Below the pieces are notes generated by a model. The model was not told the DNA's origin. It was given only the letters and a program-made list of their open reading frames with translations, and ran no database searches. Shown here piece by piece: positions 16,403-24,451 of a stretch of 64,000 nucleotides of DNA. Source of the DNA: CAIWHR01 sp040007035 (GTDB lineage Bacteria > Pseudomonadota > Gammaproteobacteria > Burkholderiales > Casimicrobiaceae). The first letter of the stretch is position 1, and each line of letters starts with the position of its first letter. Location: the NCBI GenBank assembly GCA_040007035.1, contig JBDTVU010000002.1:1-64000 (forward strand), written 5' to 3'. The translations under genes were made by a program, and so were the position numbers.

Positions 16403-17856
16403 CCCGCCTCTCCGTCCTTTCGGTCGCGTCGGAGGTCTTTCCGCTGGTCAAGACCGGCGGCCTCGCCGACGTCGTCGGCGCGCTGCCGCCGGCGCTCGCG
16501 CGCGAGCGGGTCACGCTGACGACACTGGTGCCGGGCTATCCGGCCGTCGTCGATGCGCTCGCCGACGCCGCGACCATCCACACATGGAAGAAGCTGCACG
16601 GCGGCCCGGCCCGCCTCCTCCGCGGCGAAGCGGCCGGGCTCGACCTGATCGCCCTCGACGCGCCGCACCTTTACGCGCGGCCCGGCAACCCCTACGTCGG
16701 CCCCGACGGCAAGGAGTGGCCGGACAACGCGCTGCGCTTCGCCGCCCTCGGCGCCGCTGCCGCCGACATTGGTCGCGGCAAGTGCGCGGGATTCGTGCCC
16801 GACGTCGTCCATGCGCACGACTGGCAGGCAGGCCTTGCACCGGCGTACCTGCACTACGGCAGCGGGCGGCGAGCGCCGACGGTGATGACCGTCCACAACC
16901 TCGCGTTCCAGGGCCAGTACCCGAAAGAGCTGCTGGCGACGATCGGATTGCCGCCGCGTGCGTTCGCGATCGACGGCGTCGAGTATTACGGCACGATCGG
17001 TTACCTCAAGGCCGGGCTCGCGCTCGCCGACCGGATCACGACGGTGTCGCCGACGTACGCCGCCGAAATCCGGTCCGTCGAGAACGGAATGGGGCTCGAC
17101 GGCCTGCTGCGGCTGCGCGCCGGCGCGCTATCGGGCATCCTCAACGGGATCGACGACGACGTGTGGAATCCGGCGACCGATCCGCACCTACCGGCGCGAT
17201 ACGATGCGCGGCACCTCGCGCCGCGCGCGGCAAACAAGACAGCGCTGCGGGCGCGGCTCGGGCTCGCCGCGGACTCGGGGGCGCTGCTCCTCGGCGTCGT
17301 GACGCGGCTCACGTGGCAGAAGGGCATGGACGTGCTGCTGGCGGCGCTGCCGACGGTGGATGCGCTGGGCGCGCAGCTCGTGCTCCTCGGCGCGGGGGAC
17401 AAGGCGCTCGAGGACGGATTCGCCGCGGCGGCGCGTGCGCGGCCGGGACGCCTGGCCGCGGTCATCGGCTACGACGAGGCGCTCGCCCATCTGATCCAGG
17501 CCGGCGCCGACGCGCTCGTCGTTCCGTCGCGCTTCGAGCCTTGCGGCCTCACCCAGCTTTGCGCACTGCGCTACGGCGCGATTCCCGTCGTCTCCCGCGT
17601 CGGCGGCCTCGCCGACACCGTCGTCGATGCCAACGAGATGGCCATCGCCGCCGGCGGCGGCACGGGCATCCAGTTCTCGCCGGTGACGCCCGATGCGCTG
17701 GCGCTGGCGCTGGAGCGCACCGCAGCGCTGTATCGCGACCGCGTCGTCTGGCGCCGGCTGCAGGGCCACGCGATGGCCGCCGACGTCGGCTGGCACCGGC
17801 CGGCCCGGCGCTACGCGATGCTGTATCGCGCGCTCGCGGCGCAACGCACGCCCTGA
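16399..17856 (+). CDS. glgA: Glycogen synthase (ADP-glucose dependent, GT5)
   Basis: A 485-residue GT5 synthase adding ADP-glucose to growing alpha-1,4-glucan. The N-terminal donor motif is K-TGGL at residues 18-22 (PLVKTGGLADVVGALP). VVHAHDWQAGLAP and MTVHNLAFQGQYP are typical, and the C-terminal catalytic Glu region is PSRFEPCGLTQL, followed by GGLADTV. The start is GTG at 16399, overlapping the glgC stop as GTGA; no ATG-initiated alternative keeps the complete N-terminus. Length is normal. The next gene, the debranching fusion, begins three bases after its stop. Confidence 0.95.
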   Translation: MTRLSVLSVASEVFPLVKTGGLADVVGALPPALARERVTLTTLVPGYPAVVDALADAATIHTWKKLHGGPARLLRGEAAGLDLIALDAPHLYARPGNPYVGPDGKEWPDNALRFAALGAAAADIGRGKCAGFVPDVVHAHDWQAGLAPAYLHYGSGRRAPTVMTVHNLAFQGQYPKELLATIGLPPRAFAIDGVEYYGTIGYLKAGLALADRITTVSPTYAAEIRSVENGMGLDGLLRLRAGALSGILNGIDDDVWNPATDPHLPARYDARHLAPRAANKTALRARLGLAADSGALLLGVVTRLTWQKGMDVLLAALPTVDALGAQLVLLGAGDKALEDGFAAAARARPGRLAAVIGYDEALAHLIQAGADALVVPSRFEPCGLTQLCALRYGAIPVVSRVGGLADTVVDANEMAIAAGGGTGIQFSPVTPDALALALERTAALYRDRVVWRRLQGHAMAADVGWHRPARRYAMLYRALAAQRTP

Positions 17857-17859
17857 CCG

Positions 17860-20800
17860 ATGCGCGTCGTCGGTCCCGGCCACCACGAGCCGCTCGGGCT
17901 GACGCTGGTCCCGGGCGGCGCCAACGTCGCCGTGCTGTCCGCGCACGCGCAAGCCATCGTGCTGTGCCTGTTCGACACCGCCGGCGACATTGAAGTCGAC
18001 CGCATCGTGCTGCCCGCGCGCACCGGCGACGTGTTCCACGGCTTCGTCGGCGGCATCGCAGCCGGCGCGCGCTACGGCCTGCGCGCGCATGGCCCGTACG
18101 AGCCGCACCACGGCCATCGATTCAACGCCGCGAAGCTTCTCGTCGATCCGTACGCGCGAACGATCGACCGGGCGTTCGCGCTGCACCCGGCGCAGTTCGG
18201 CGCGACCGACGACGGCGCGCGCGACGACACCGACAGCGCGCCGTTCGTCCCCAAGGCGATCGCCGTGGCGGCGACCGTTGCTGCGCCGGACACCCGGCCG
18301 CGTGTGCCGTGGGCCGACACGATTGTCTACGAGCTCCACGTCCGCGGCTTCACGAAGGCGCATCCTGATGTTCCGGAAGCGCTGCGCGGCACCTGCGCCG
18401 GCCTCGCGCATCCGGCGGCGATCGCGCACCTCGTCCGGCTCGGCATCACGACCGTAGAACTGATGCCGATCGCCGCAGCGATCGACGAGCGGCATCTCGC
18501 GCCGCTCGGGCTGACCAACTACTGGGGCTACAACCCGGTGGCATGGCTCACGCCCGACCCGCGGCTCGCCCCCAGCGGGATCGGCGAGCTGCGCGACTGC
18601 GTGGCCGCGCTGCACGCCGCCGGCATCGAAGTGCTGCTCGACATCGTGCTCAATCACACCGGCGAGGGCGACGAGCGCGGGCCGACGCTTTCGCTGCGCG
18701 GCCTCGACAACGCGACGTTCTACCGGACGCTCCCGTTCGACGCCGCGCGCTACGTCGACGACACCGGCTGCGGCAACACCGTCGCGCTCGACCGTCCGCC
18801 GGCGGTGCGCCTCGCCCTCGACACGCTGCGGCATTACGCACTGGCGGCGAACGTCGACGGCTTCCGCTTCGATCTCGCGACCACGCTCGGCCGGCGCACC
18901 GACGGCTTCGACCCCGCTGCGCCGCTCCTCGCCGCGATCGCGCAGGATCCGGTGCTGCGCGACCTGAAGCTCGTCGCCGAGCCGTGGGACGTCGGCCCCG
19001 GCGGCTACCGCGCCGGCGACTTCCCTCCGTCGTGGGGCGAGTGGAACGACCGCTACCGCGACACCGTGCGTCGTTTCTGGCGGGGCGACGCCGGGCTCGC
19101 CGGCGATCTCGCGACACGCATCGCGGGCTCCGCCGACGTGTTCGCGGCGCGGTCGCGGTCGCCGTCGCGAGCGGTCAACTTCGTCGCCGCGCACGACGGC
19201 TTCACGCTGGCCGACCTCGTCGCCCACGCGCACAAGCACAACGAAGCGAACGGCGAGGGCAATCGCGACGGCAGCGACGCGAACCACTCGTGGAACCACG
19301 GCGTCGAGGGTCCGACTGCCGATTGCCGGATCGTCGCAGCCCGCCGTCGCGACGTGAAAGCTCTGCTGGCGACGCTGCTCCTCTCGCGCGGGACGCCGAT
19401 GCTGGCGATGGGCGACGAGTCGGGCCGCACGCAGCACGGCAACAACAACGCCTACGCGCAGGACAACGCGCTCGCGTGGCTGGACTGGGCCGGCGCGGAT
19501 CGCGCGCTCGCCGGATTCGTCACCGCGCTGATTGCGGCGCGCAGACGGCATCCGGCGCTGCGCGGCGACCGCTGGCTCACCGGCGAACCGGTCGACGCGT
19601 CCGGCATTCCCGACGTCGAGTGGCGGCATCCGGACGGCCGCGCGATGACGGCCGGCGACTGGTCATCCGCCAACACCCGCGCGCTCGTCGCCGTGCTCTA
19701 CGTACCGGGCACCGCCACCCATGCCGCCGACCGCGTGCTGCTCGCGATCAACGGCGGAGACAACTCGGCGATCCTCGCCCGGCCCGATCCCCGTAACGAT
19801 TACGCTTGGCAGACCCAGGTCGACACTTTCGTCGACACGCTCGCAGCCGATGCGCCGACGCGCGTCGTCGATGCGCCCTCGGTGCTCGCGCCGCGATCGG
19901 TAGTGCTGCTGGCCGAAATTCCGGACGCGACACCGCGCGCGCACCGCACCGGCATCGAGCCCGCCGTCCTCGATCGCCTTGTCGCCGCCGCCGGCATCGC
20001 GCCCGAGTGGTGGTCCGTTTCGGGCGAGCACCACGCCGTCGTCGTGGACACCAAACGCGCGCTGCTCGCGGCAATGCTGCTTACCGTCGATTCGACCGGC
20101 GATGCGCGAGCGCGGCTGGTCGAACTGGCCTTGCGCCGCGAACGGCGACCTCTGCCGGTTGCCGTGGTCGCGGTGGCGGGCGGCGCGCCGACCGTGGCGC
20201 TCGCGCTTGCCGACTCGCGCGGCGGCCGCCGCGAACTGCGCCTCAGTCGCGAGGACGGCACCGACATCGTGCTGCCCGTCGACCTCGACGCGCTTCCCAC
20301 CGATTCAGTGACGGCAGCCGACGGCCGCAGTGTCTCTCGCCGCATCGTCACGCTGCCTTCGCTGCCGGTCGGCGTCCACACGCTGACGCTGGATGACGAT
20401 CCGGCGAGTCTTTGCCGCGTCGTCGTCGCGCCACTGCGCTGCCATCTGCCGCCGGAGCTCGCCGCGGCCGGTCGCCGCTTCGGGCTCGCCGCGCACCTGT
20501 ACGCATTGCGCCGCCGCGGCGACCAGGGCATCGGCGATTTCACGACGCTCGCCGAAGCCGGCGTAGCGACAGCGCGTGCGGGCGGTGCGATCGTCGGCAT
20601 CAATCCGCTGCACGCGCTGGTGGCGGAGGACCGGTCGCGCGCGAGCCCGTACCATCCGTCCGATCGCCGCTTCCTCGATCCGATCTATCTCGACGTCACG
20701 CGCGTTCCCGATCTCGCCGCATCCGCCGATGCACGGGCGCTGCTCGACGCTCACGCCGGCACCATCGCCGCGCTTTCCGCTGCCCCGATCGTCGATTACG

Positions 20801-22131
20801 CTGGCGTGTGGGCGGTCAAGCGTGCCGTGCTCGCCGCCTGCCACGCCGCATTCCTGCGCCGGCCGCGCGGCGATCCGCTCGTTGCCGACTTCGAGGCGTT
20901 CGGTGCCGCCGGTGGCGCGCCGCTCGCCGCGTTCGCACGCTTCCACGCGATCGCCGACGCACATCCGGATCGGCGCTGGCCCGATTGGCCGGCGGGTCTG
21001 CGGCATCCGGACGCAGCCGACGTCGCCGCATTCGCCGCGCGGCATGGGCGCGCGGTCGGCTTCGCCTGCTACCTGCAATGGCTGGCCGACCGCGCGCTGG
21101 GCGAAGCGGCGTCACGCGCGTCGACGGCGGGACTCGCGCTCGGCCTGTACCGCGATCTCGCCGTCGGCGCCGCGCCGGACGGCGCCGAGGCGTGGGCGAA
21201 TCCCGATGCGCTCGCCCGCGGCGCGTCGATCGGCGCGCCGCCCGACCCATTCTCCGGCGCCGGGCAGGTGTGGTGCCTTCCCCCGCCGATCCCCGACGCG
21301 ATGGCCACGGGCGGCTACGCCGGCTTTCGCGCGCTCGTTGCGGCGAACATGCGGCACGCGGGCGCGCTGCGCATCGACCACGCGATGGGACTCGCGCGGC
21401 TGTTCTGGGTGCCGGACGGCGCGACTGCCGCGGACGGCGCCTACGTCCGCTATCCGCTGCACGACCTCCTCGGCGCGCTCGCACTCGAAAGCGTACGTGC
21501 CCGCTGCCTCGTCGTCGGCGAGGATCTCGGCACCGTTCCCGAAGGCTTCCGCGAGCAGCTCGCCGCCGCCGATGTGCTGTCGTACCGCGTACTCTGGTTC
21601 GAGCGTGACGGCGCCGCGTTCCGCCCGCCGTCGGCGTACCCGGCGAAGGCGGCAGCCTGCATTACCACGCACGACCTGCCGACGATCGCAGGCTGGTGGA
21701 GTGGCGCCGACATCGACGAGAACGCCGCGCTGGGACGGGCCACGGACGACGACGACGCCCGCGAGCGCGACGCGCGTCGCGTCGACAGGTCGGCGCTGTC
21801 CGCCGCGCTCGTCGCCGCCGGCGTCGCGGACAGTGCGGCGGTCGATCCGGACCGCGCGCACGATGCCGGAGTCACCGCGGCGATCCATCGCTACGCAGGC
21901 GCGACGCCGGCCGCGCTGGTGCTGGTGCAGGCCGACGACCTCGCCGGAGAAACGACGGCCCTCAACCTGCCCGACACCGACCGCGAGCGCGCCAACTGGC
22001 GGCGAAAGGTCGGCGTCGACGCGGACGCGCTGTGGACGACGCCCGCCGGCGTGGAGGCGAGCGCGGACCTGTCGGCGACTCGCGGCGTCCGGAGGGCCAT
22101 CGCACCTGCGACACACGAGCGCAACCGCTGA
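17860..22131 (+). CDS. GlgX-MalQ fusion: glycogen debranching enzyme plus 4-alpha-glucanotransferase
   Basis: A 1423-residue two-enzyme polypeptide. Residues 1 to about 690 are a GlgX/isoamylase-type debranching enzyme: CBM48-like N-terminus, then nucleophile D338 (FRFDLATTLG), acid/base E374 (LVAEPWDVGPGG) and D446 (AAHDGFTLADL). From about 700 a MalQ N-terminal beta region begins, and the GH77 barrel starts near 870 (FGLAAHLYALRRRGDQGIGD). Its triad is D1173 (LRIDHAMGL), E1221 (VVGEDLGTVP) and D1272 (TTHDLPTIAGWW). Both sites look intact with no frameshift. GlgX would cut short branches and MalQ rework the released maltodextrins. Last gene of the glg operon. Confidence 0.93.
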   Translation: MRVVGPGHHEPLGLTLVPGGANVAVLSAHAQAIVLCLFDTAGDIEVDRIVLPARTGDVFHGFVGGIAAGARYGLRAHGPYEPHHGHRFNAAKLLVDPYARTIDRAFALHPAQFGATDDGARDDTDSAPFVPKAIAVAATVAAPDTRPRVPWADTIVYELHVRGFTKAHPDVPEALRGTCAGLAHPAAIAHLVRLGITTVELMPIAAAIDERHLAPLGLTNYWGYNPVAWLTPDPRLAPSGIGELRDCVAALHAAGIEVLLDIVLNHTGEGDERGPTLSLRGLDNATFYRTLPFDAARYVDDTGCGNTVALDRPPAVRLALDTLRHYALAANVDGFRFDLATTLGRRTDGFDPAAPLLAAIAQDPVLRDLKLVAEPWDVGPGGYRAGDFPPSWGEWNDRYRDTVRRFWRGDAGLAGDLATRIAGSADVFAARSRSPSRAVNFVAAHDGFTLADLVAHAHKHNEANGEGNRDGSDANHSWNHGVEGPTADCRIVAARRRDVKALLATLLLSRGTPMLAMGDESGRTQHGNNNAYAQDNALAWLDWAGADRALAGFVTALIAARRRHPALRGDRWLTGEPVDASGIPDVEWRHPDGRAMTAGDWSSANTRALVAVLYVPGTATHAADRVLLAINGGDNSAILARPDPRNDYAWQTQVDTFVDTLAADAPTRVVDAPSVLAPRSVVLLAEIPDATPRAHRTGIEPAVLDRLVAAAGIAPEWWSVSGEHHAVVVDTKRALLAAMLLTVDSTGDARARLVELALRRERRPLPVAVVAVAGGAPTVALALADSRGGRRELRLSREDGTDIVLPVDLDALPTDSVTAADGRSVSRRIVTLPSLPVGVHTLTLDDDPASLCRVVVAPLRCHLPPELAAAGRRFGLAAHLYALRRRGDQGIGDFTTLAEAGVATARAGGAIVGINPLHALVAEDRSRASPYHPSDRRFLDPIYLDVTRVPDLAASADARALLDAHAGTIAALSAAPIVDYAGVWAVKRAVLAACHAAFLRRPRGDPLVADFEAFGAAGGAPLAAFARFHAIADAHPDRRWPDWPAGLRHPDAADVAAFAARHGRAVGFACYLQWLADRALGEAASRASTAGLALGLYRDLAVGAAPDGAEAWANPDALARGASIGAPPDPFSGAGQVWCLPPPIPDAMATGGYAGFRALVAANMRHAGALRIDHAMGLARLFWVPDGATAADGAYVRYPLHDLLGALALESVRARCLVVGEDLGTVPEGFREQLAAADVLSYRVLWFERDGAAFRPPSAYPAKAAACITTHDLPTIAGWWSGADIDENAALGRATDDDDARERDARRVDRSALSAALVAAGVADSAAVDPDRAHDAGVTAAIHRYAGATPAALVLVQADDLAGETTALNLPDTDRERANWRRKVGVDADALWTTPAGVEASADLSATRGVRRAIAPATHERNR

Positions 22132-22132
22132 C

Positions 22133-22154
22133 GCCCCGGCCACGCGTGCGGGGC
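22133..22154. terminator. Short hairpin after the glycogen operon
   Basis: GCCCCG (22133-22138) and CGGGGC (22149-22154) can pair around a 10-base loop directly after the fusion-gene stop. There is no T-run. It is the only candidate end signal for the glg transcript before the ABC transporter genes. Confidence 0.25.
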
Positions 22155-22176
22155 CGCTCGCTGCACGCGGTCCCCG

Positions 22177-22205
22177 TTCAGCTCGGGTCGGGATCGAGGC
22201 ATAAT
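22177..22205 (+). promoter_or_regulatory. Candidate promoter for the ABC transporter operon
   Basis: CATAAT at 22200-22205 is a good -10, with TTCAGC (three of six consensus bases) 17 bases upstream. It lies about 60 bases before the first binding-protein ATG. The AT-rich patch is conspicuous in a GC-rich gap. Weak evidence on its own. Confidence 0.35.
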
Positions 22206-22263
22206 CCGACTGTTGCCATCGTCACTCAACATGCCGGACACGTCCGGCCGGGAAGGAGTCTCC

Positions 22264-23295
22264 ATGCGTTCGATTTCCAGGCGCGGCGCGACCGCCGCGT
22301 TGTTCGCCGCCGCGGCACTCGTCGCCGGCCCCACCACCGCCCAGCAGCTCAACGTCGTCTGCAGCGTCCAGGCCGAATGGTGCTCGGCCGCAGCCAACGA
22401 GTTCCAGCGCGAGACCGGGATCAAGGTCGCGCTGACGCTCAAGGGCTCCGGCGAGTCGTTTGCGCAGATCGCCGCCGAAAAGGCGAACCCGAAGCTCGAC
22501 GTCTGGTTCGGCGGCACCGGCGATCCGCATCTTCAGGCGGCCGAGCAGGGGCTGACCGAGGAATACAAGTCGCCGATGCTGGCGCAGCTACACCCGTGGG
22601 CGCAGAAGCAGGCCGAGCAGGCGAAGTACCGCACCGTAGGCATCTACCTCGGCGTGCTCGGGATGGGCTACAACACCGAGCTGCTGGCGAAGAAGAAGCT
22701 GCCGGTCCCCGCGTGCTGGAAGGATCTGGCCAAGGCCGACTACGCGAACGACGTGCAGATGGCGAATCCGAATGCGTCGGGCACCGCGTACACGGCGATC
22801 GCGACGCTGGTGCAGGTGTTCGGCGAGGAGGAGGCGTTCAAGCTGCTGAAGGCGATGCACAAGAACATCAGCAACTACTCGCGGCAGGGCGTGGGCCCGA
22901 TCAAGGCGACGGCGCGCGGCGAGAACATCGTCGCGGTGGCGTTCATCCACGACGTCGTCACCGAGGCGCAGGCGGGCTTCCCGGTGAAGAGCGTTGCGCC
23001 TTGCGAAGGCACCGGCTACGAGATCGGCTCGATGTCGATCGTCAAGGGCTCGCGCAACGTCGACGCCGCGAAGAAGTTCGTCGACTGGGCGCTGACGCCG
23101 GCGGCGCAGAAGCTCGGGCAGGAAGCGAAGCAGTTTCAGGTGCCGTCGAACGTCGGCACGCCGATTTCACCGCTGGCGCCGAAGCCGGCCGAGATCAAGC
23201 TGATCAGCTACGACTTCGCGAAGTACGGTGCGTCGGCCGAACGCAAGCGGCTGCTGGAACGCTGGGATCGCGAAGTCGGCAGCCAGCCACGGTGA
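22264..23295 (+). CDS. ABC transporter periplasmic binding protein, Fbp/Afu type (copy 1)
   Basis: A 343-residue solute-binding protein. An N-terminal signal peptide with SRRGATAALFAAAALV could be a Sec or a weak Tat signal; maturation is expected near TTAQQ. The fold is the FbpA/AfuA/PotD-like class, with GVLGMGYNTEL, NPNASGTAYTAIATLVQVFG and KKFVDWAL. Conserved Cys residues are CSVQAEWC, PACWKD and APCEG. It lacks the adjacent Tyr-Tyr pair that ferric-binding proteins use for iron, so sugar phosphate or another anion is as likely as iron. GGAAGGAG precedes the ATG at 22264. A close paralogue follows 84 bases downstream. Confidence 0.88.
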   Translation: MRSISRRGATAALFAAAALVAGPTTAQQLNVVCSVQAEWCSAAANEFQRETGIKVALTLKGSGESFAQIAAEKANPKLDVWFGGTGDPHLQAAEQGLTEEYKSPMLAQLHPWAQKQAEQAKYRTVGIYLGVLGMGYNTELLAKKKLPVPACWKDLAKADYANDVQMANPNASGTAYTAIATLVQVFGEEEAFKLLKAMHKNISNYSRQGVGPIKATARGENIVAVAFIHDVVTEAQAGFPVKSVAPCEGTGYEIGSMSIVKGSRNVDAAKKFVDWALTPAAQKLGQEAKQFQVPSNVGTPISPLAPKPAEIKLISYDFAKYGASAERKRLLERWDREVGSQPR

Positions 23296-23379
23296 CCGGC
23301 GCAGCATCCCGCCGCCACGATTGACGATCAACCGCAGCGCCCGCCGACCCCGGCGGGCGTTTCGCCACCGGAGCACCGC

Positions 23380-24402
23380 ATGATCCGCCGCCTGCTGTCC
23401 GCATCACTCGTCGTCGCCGCCCTCGTTGCCGCTCCGGCAGCGCGCGCACAGCTCAACCTGTACTGCAGCGCGCCGAACACGGCGTGGTGCCAGGGAATGG
23501 CGGTCGGTTTCGAGAAAGCCACCGGCACCAAGGTCGCCGTCATCCAGAAGGCCACCGGCGAAATGCTCGCGCAGGTGAAGGCCGAGCGCGCGAACCCGAA
23601 AGGCGACGTGTGGTGGGCGGGCCCGGCGGACTCGTACCTGCAGGCAGCCGAGGAGGGATTGCTGGAGACATATGCGTCGCCGAACGTCGCGCAGTTGCAC
23701 GACTGGGCGCGGCGGATCTCCGAGGTCTCGGGCAACCGCGTGTCCGGCGTCTACGGCGGCATCCTCGCGCTCGGCTACAACACCGAGCTGCAGGAGAAGA
23801 AGAAGCTGCCGGTGCCGAAGTGCTGGAAAGACCTGCTCGACCCGGCGCTCAAGGGCGAGGTGATGCTCGGCAACCCGAATTCGTCGGGCACCGCGTACCT
23901 GATGCTGGCGTCGCTGGTGCAGGTGTTCGGCGAGGAAGAGGCGTTCCGGTACATGAAGGCGCTCAACGCCAACGTGGCGTCTTACGCGCGCTCCGGCATC
24001 GGGCCGATGACGTCGGTCAAGCGCGGAGAAGTCTATGTCGGCAGCACGGTGCTGCACGGCGTGATCAACGAGATCGTCGCCGGCTTTCCGGTGAAGCCGA
24101 TCCTGCCCTGCGAAGGCGTCGGCTACGAAGTCGGCTCGATGGCGATCATCAAGGGCACGCACAACCTCGACAGCGCGAAGAAATTCGTCGACTGGGCGCT
24201 GACCGTCGACGCGCAGAAGATCGGCCTCGACGTCAAGGAGTACGCGATCCCGACCAACAAAGGCGTGCCGCTGCCGGCGATGGTGCCGAACATGGCCGAC
24301 GTCAAGGTCATCAACTACGACTTCGCGAAGTACGGGTCGAGCGAAACCCGCAAGCGGCTGCTCGAACGGTGGGAGAAGGACATCAACGCGGCCGTCAAGT
24401 GA
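23380..24402 (+). CDS. ABC transporter periplasmic binding protein, Fbp/Afu type (copy 2)
   Basis: A 340-residue paralogue of the preceding protein, clearly from tandem duplication: the blocks GYNTELQEKKKLPVPKCWKD, SGTAY, LVQVFGEEEAF, GFPVKPILPCEG and SAKKFVDWALT align almost position by position, as does the C-terminal YDFAKYG plus RKRLLERW. The signal peptide is a plain Sec type (MIRRLLSASLVVAALVAAPA, cleavage near ARAQ). The same four-cysteine pattern is kept (CSAPNTAWC with one extra residue, PKCW, LPCEG). It also lacks a Tyr-Tyr pair. Divergence between copies near the ligand face would suggest two substrates feeding one permease. Confidence 0.88.
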   Translation: MIRRLLSASLVVAALVAAPAARAQLNLYCSAPNTAWCQGMAVGFEKATGTKVAVIQKATGEMLAQVKAERANPKGDVWWAGPADSYLQAAEEGLLETYASPNVAQLHDWARRISEVSGNRVSGVYGGILALGYNTELQEKKKLPVPKCWKDLLDPALKGEVMLGNPNSSGTAYLMLASLVQVFGEEEAFRYMKALNANVASYARSGIGPMTSVKRGEVYVGSTVLHGVINEIVAGFPVKPILPCEGVGYEVGSMAIIKGTHNLDSAKKFVDWALTVDAQKIGLDVKEYAIPTNKGVPLPAMVPNMADVKVINYDFAKYGSSETRKRLLERWEKDINAAVK

Positions 24403-24451
24403 CGGTTGCCGATCCGCGCACGGTTGGCGACCCTCGTCGGCCGCGAGCCCG

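Noticed and set aside
16584..17993. Plus-strand frame of 469 codons overlapping glgA
   Set aside because: Shifted frame inside glgA with Arg/Ala-rich sequence and no motif.
17188..19629. Minus-strand open frame of over 800 codons opposite glgA and the GlgX part of the fusion
   Set aside because: Same GC-driven artefact, no domain or start signal; the plus-strand genes are certain.
19900..20000. Possible frameshift or stop splitting the GlgX-MalQ gene
   Set aside because: The frame is continuous from 17860 to 22131 and the linker reads smoothly into the MalQ N-terminal domain, so a genuine fusion is the better explanation.
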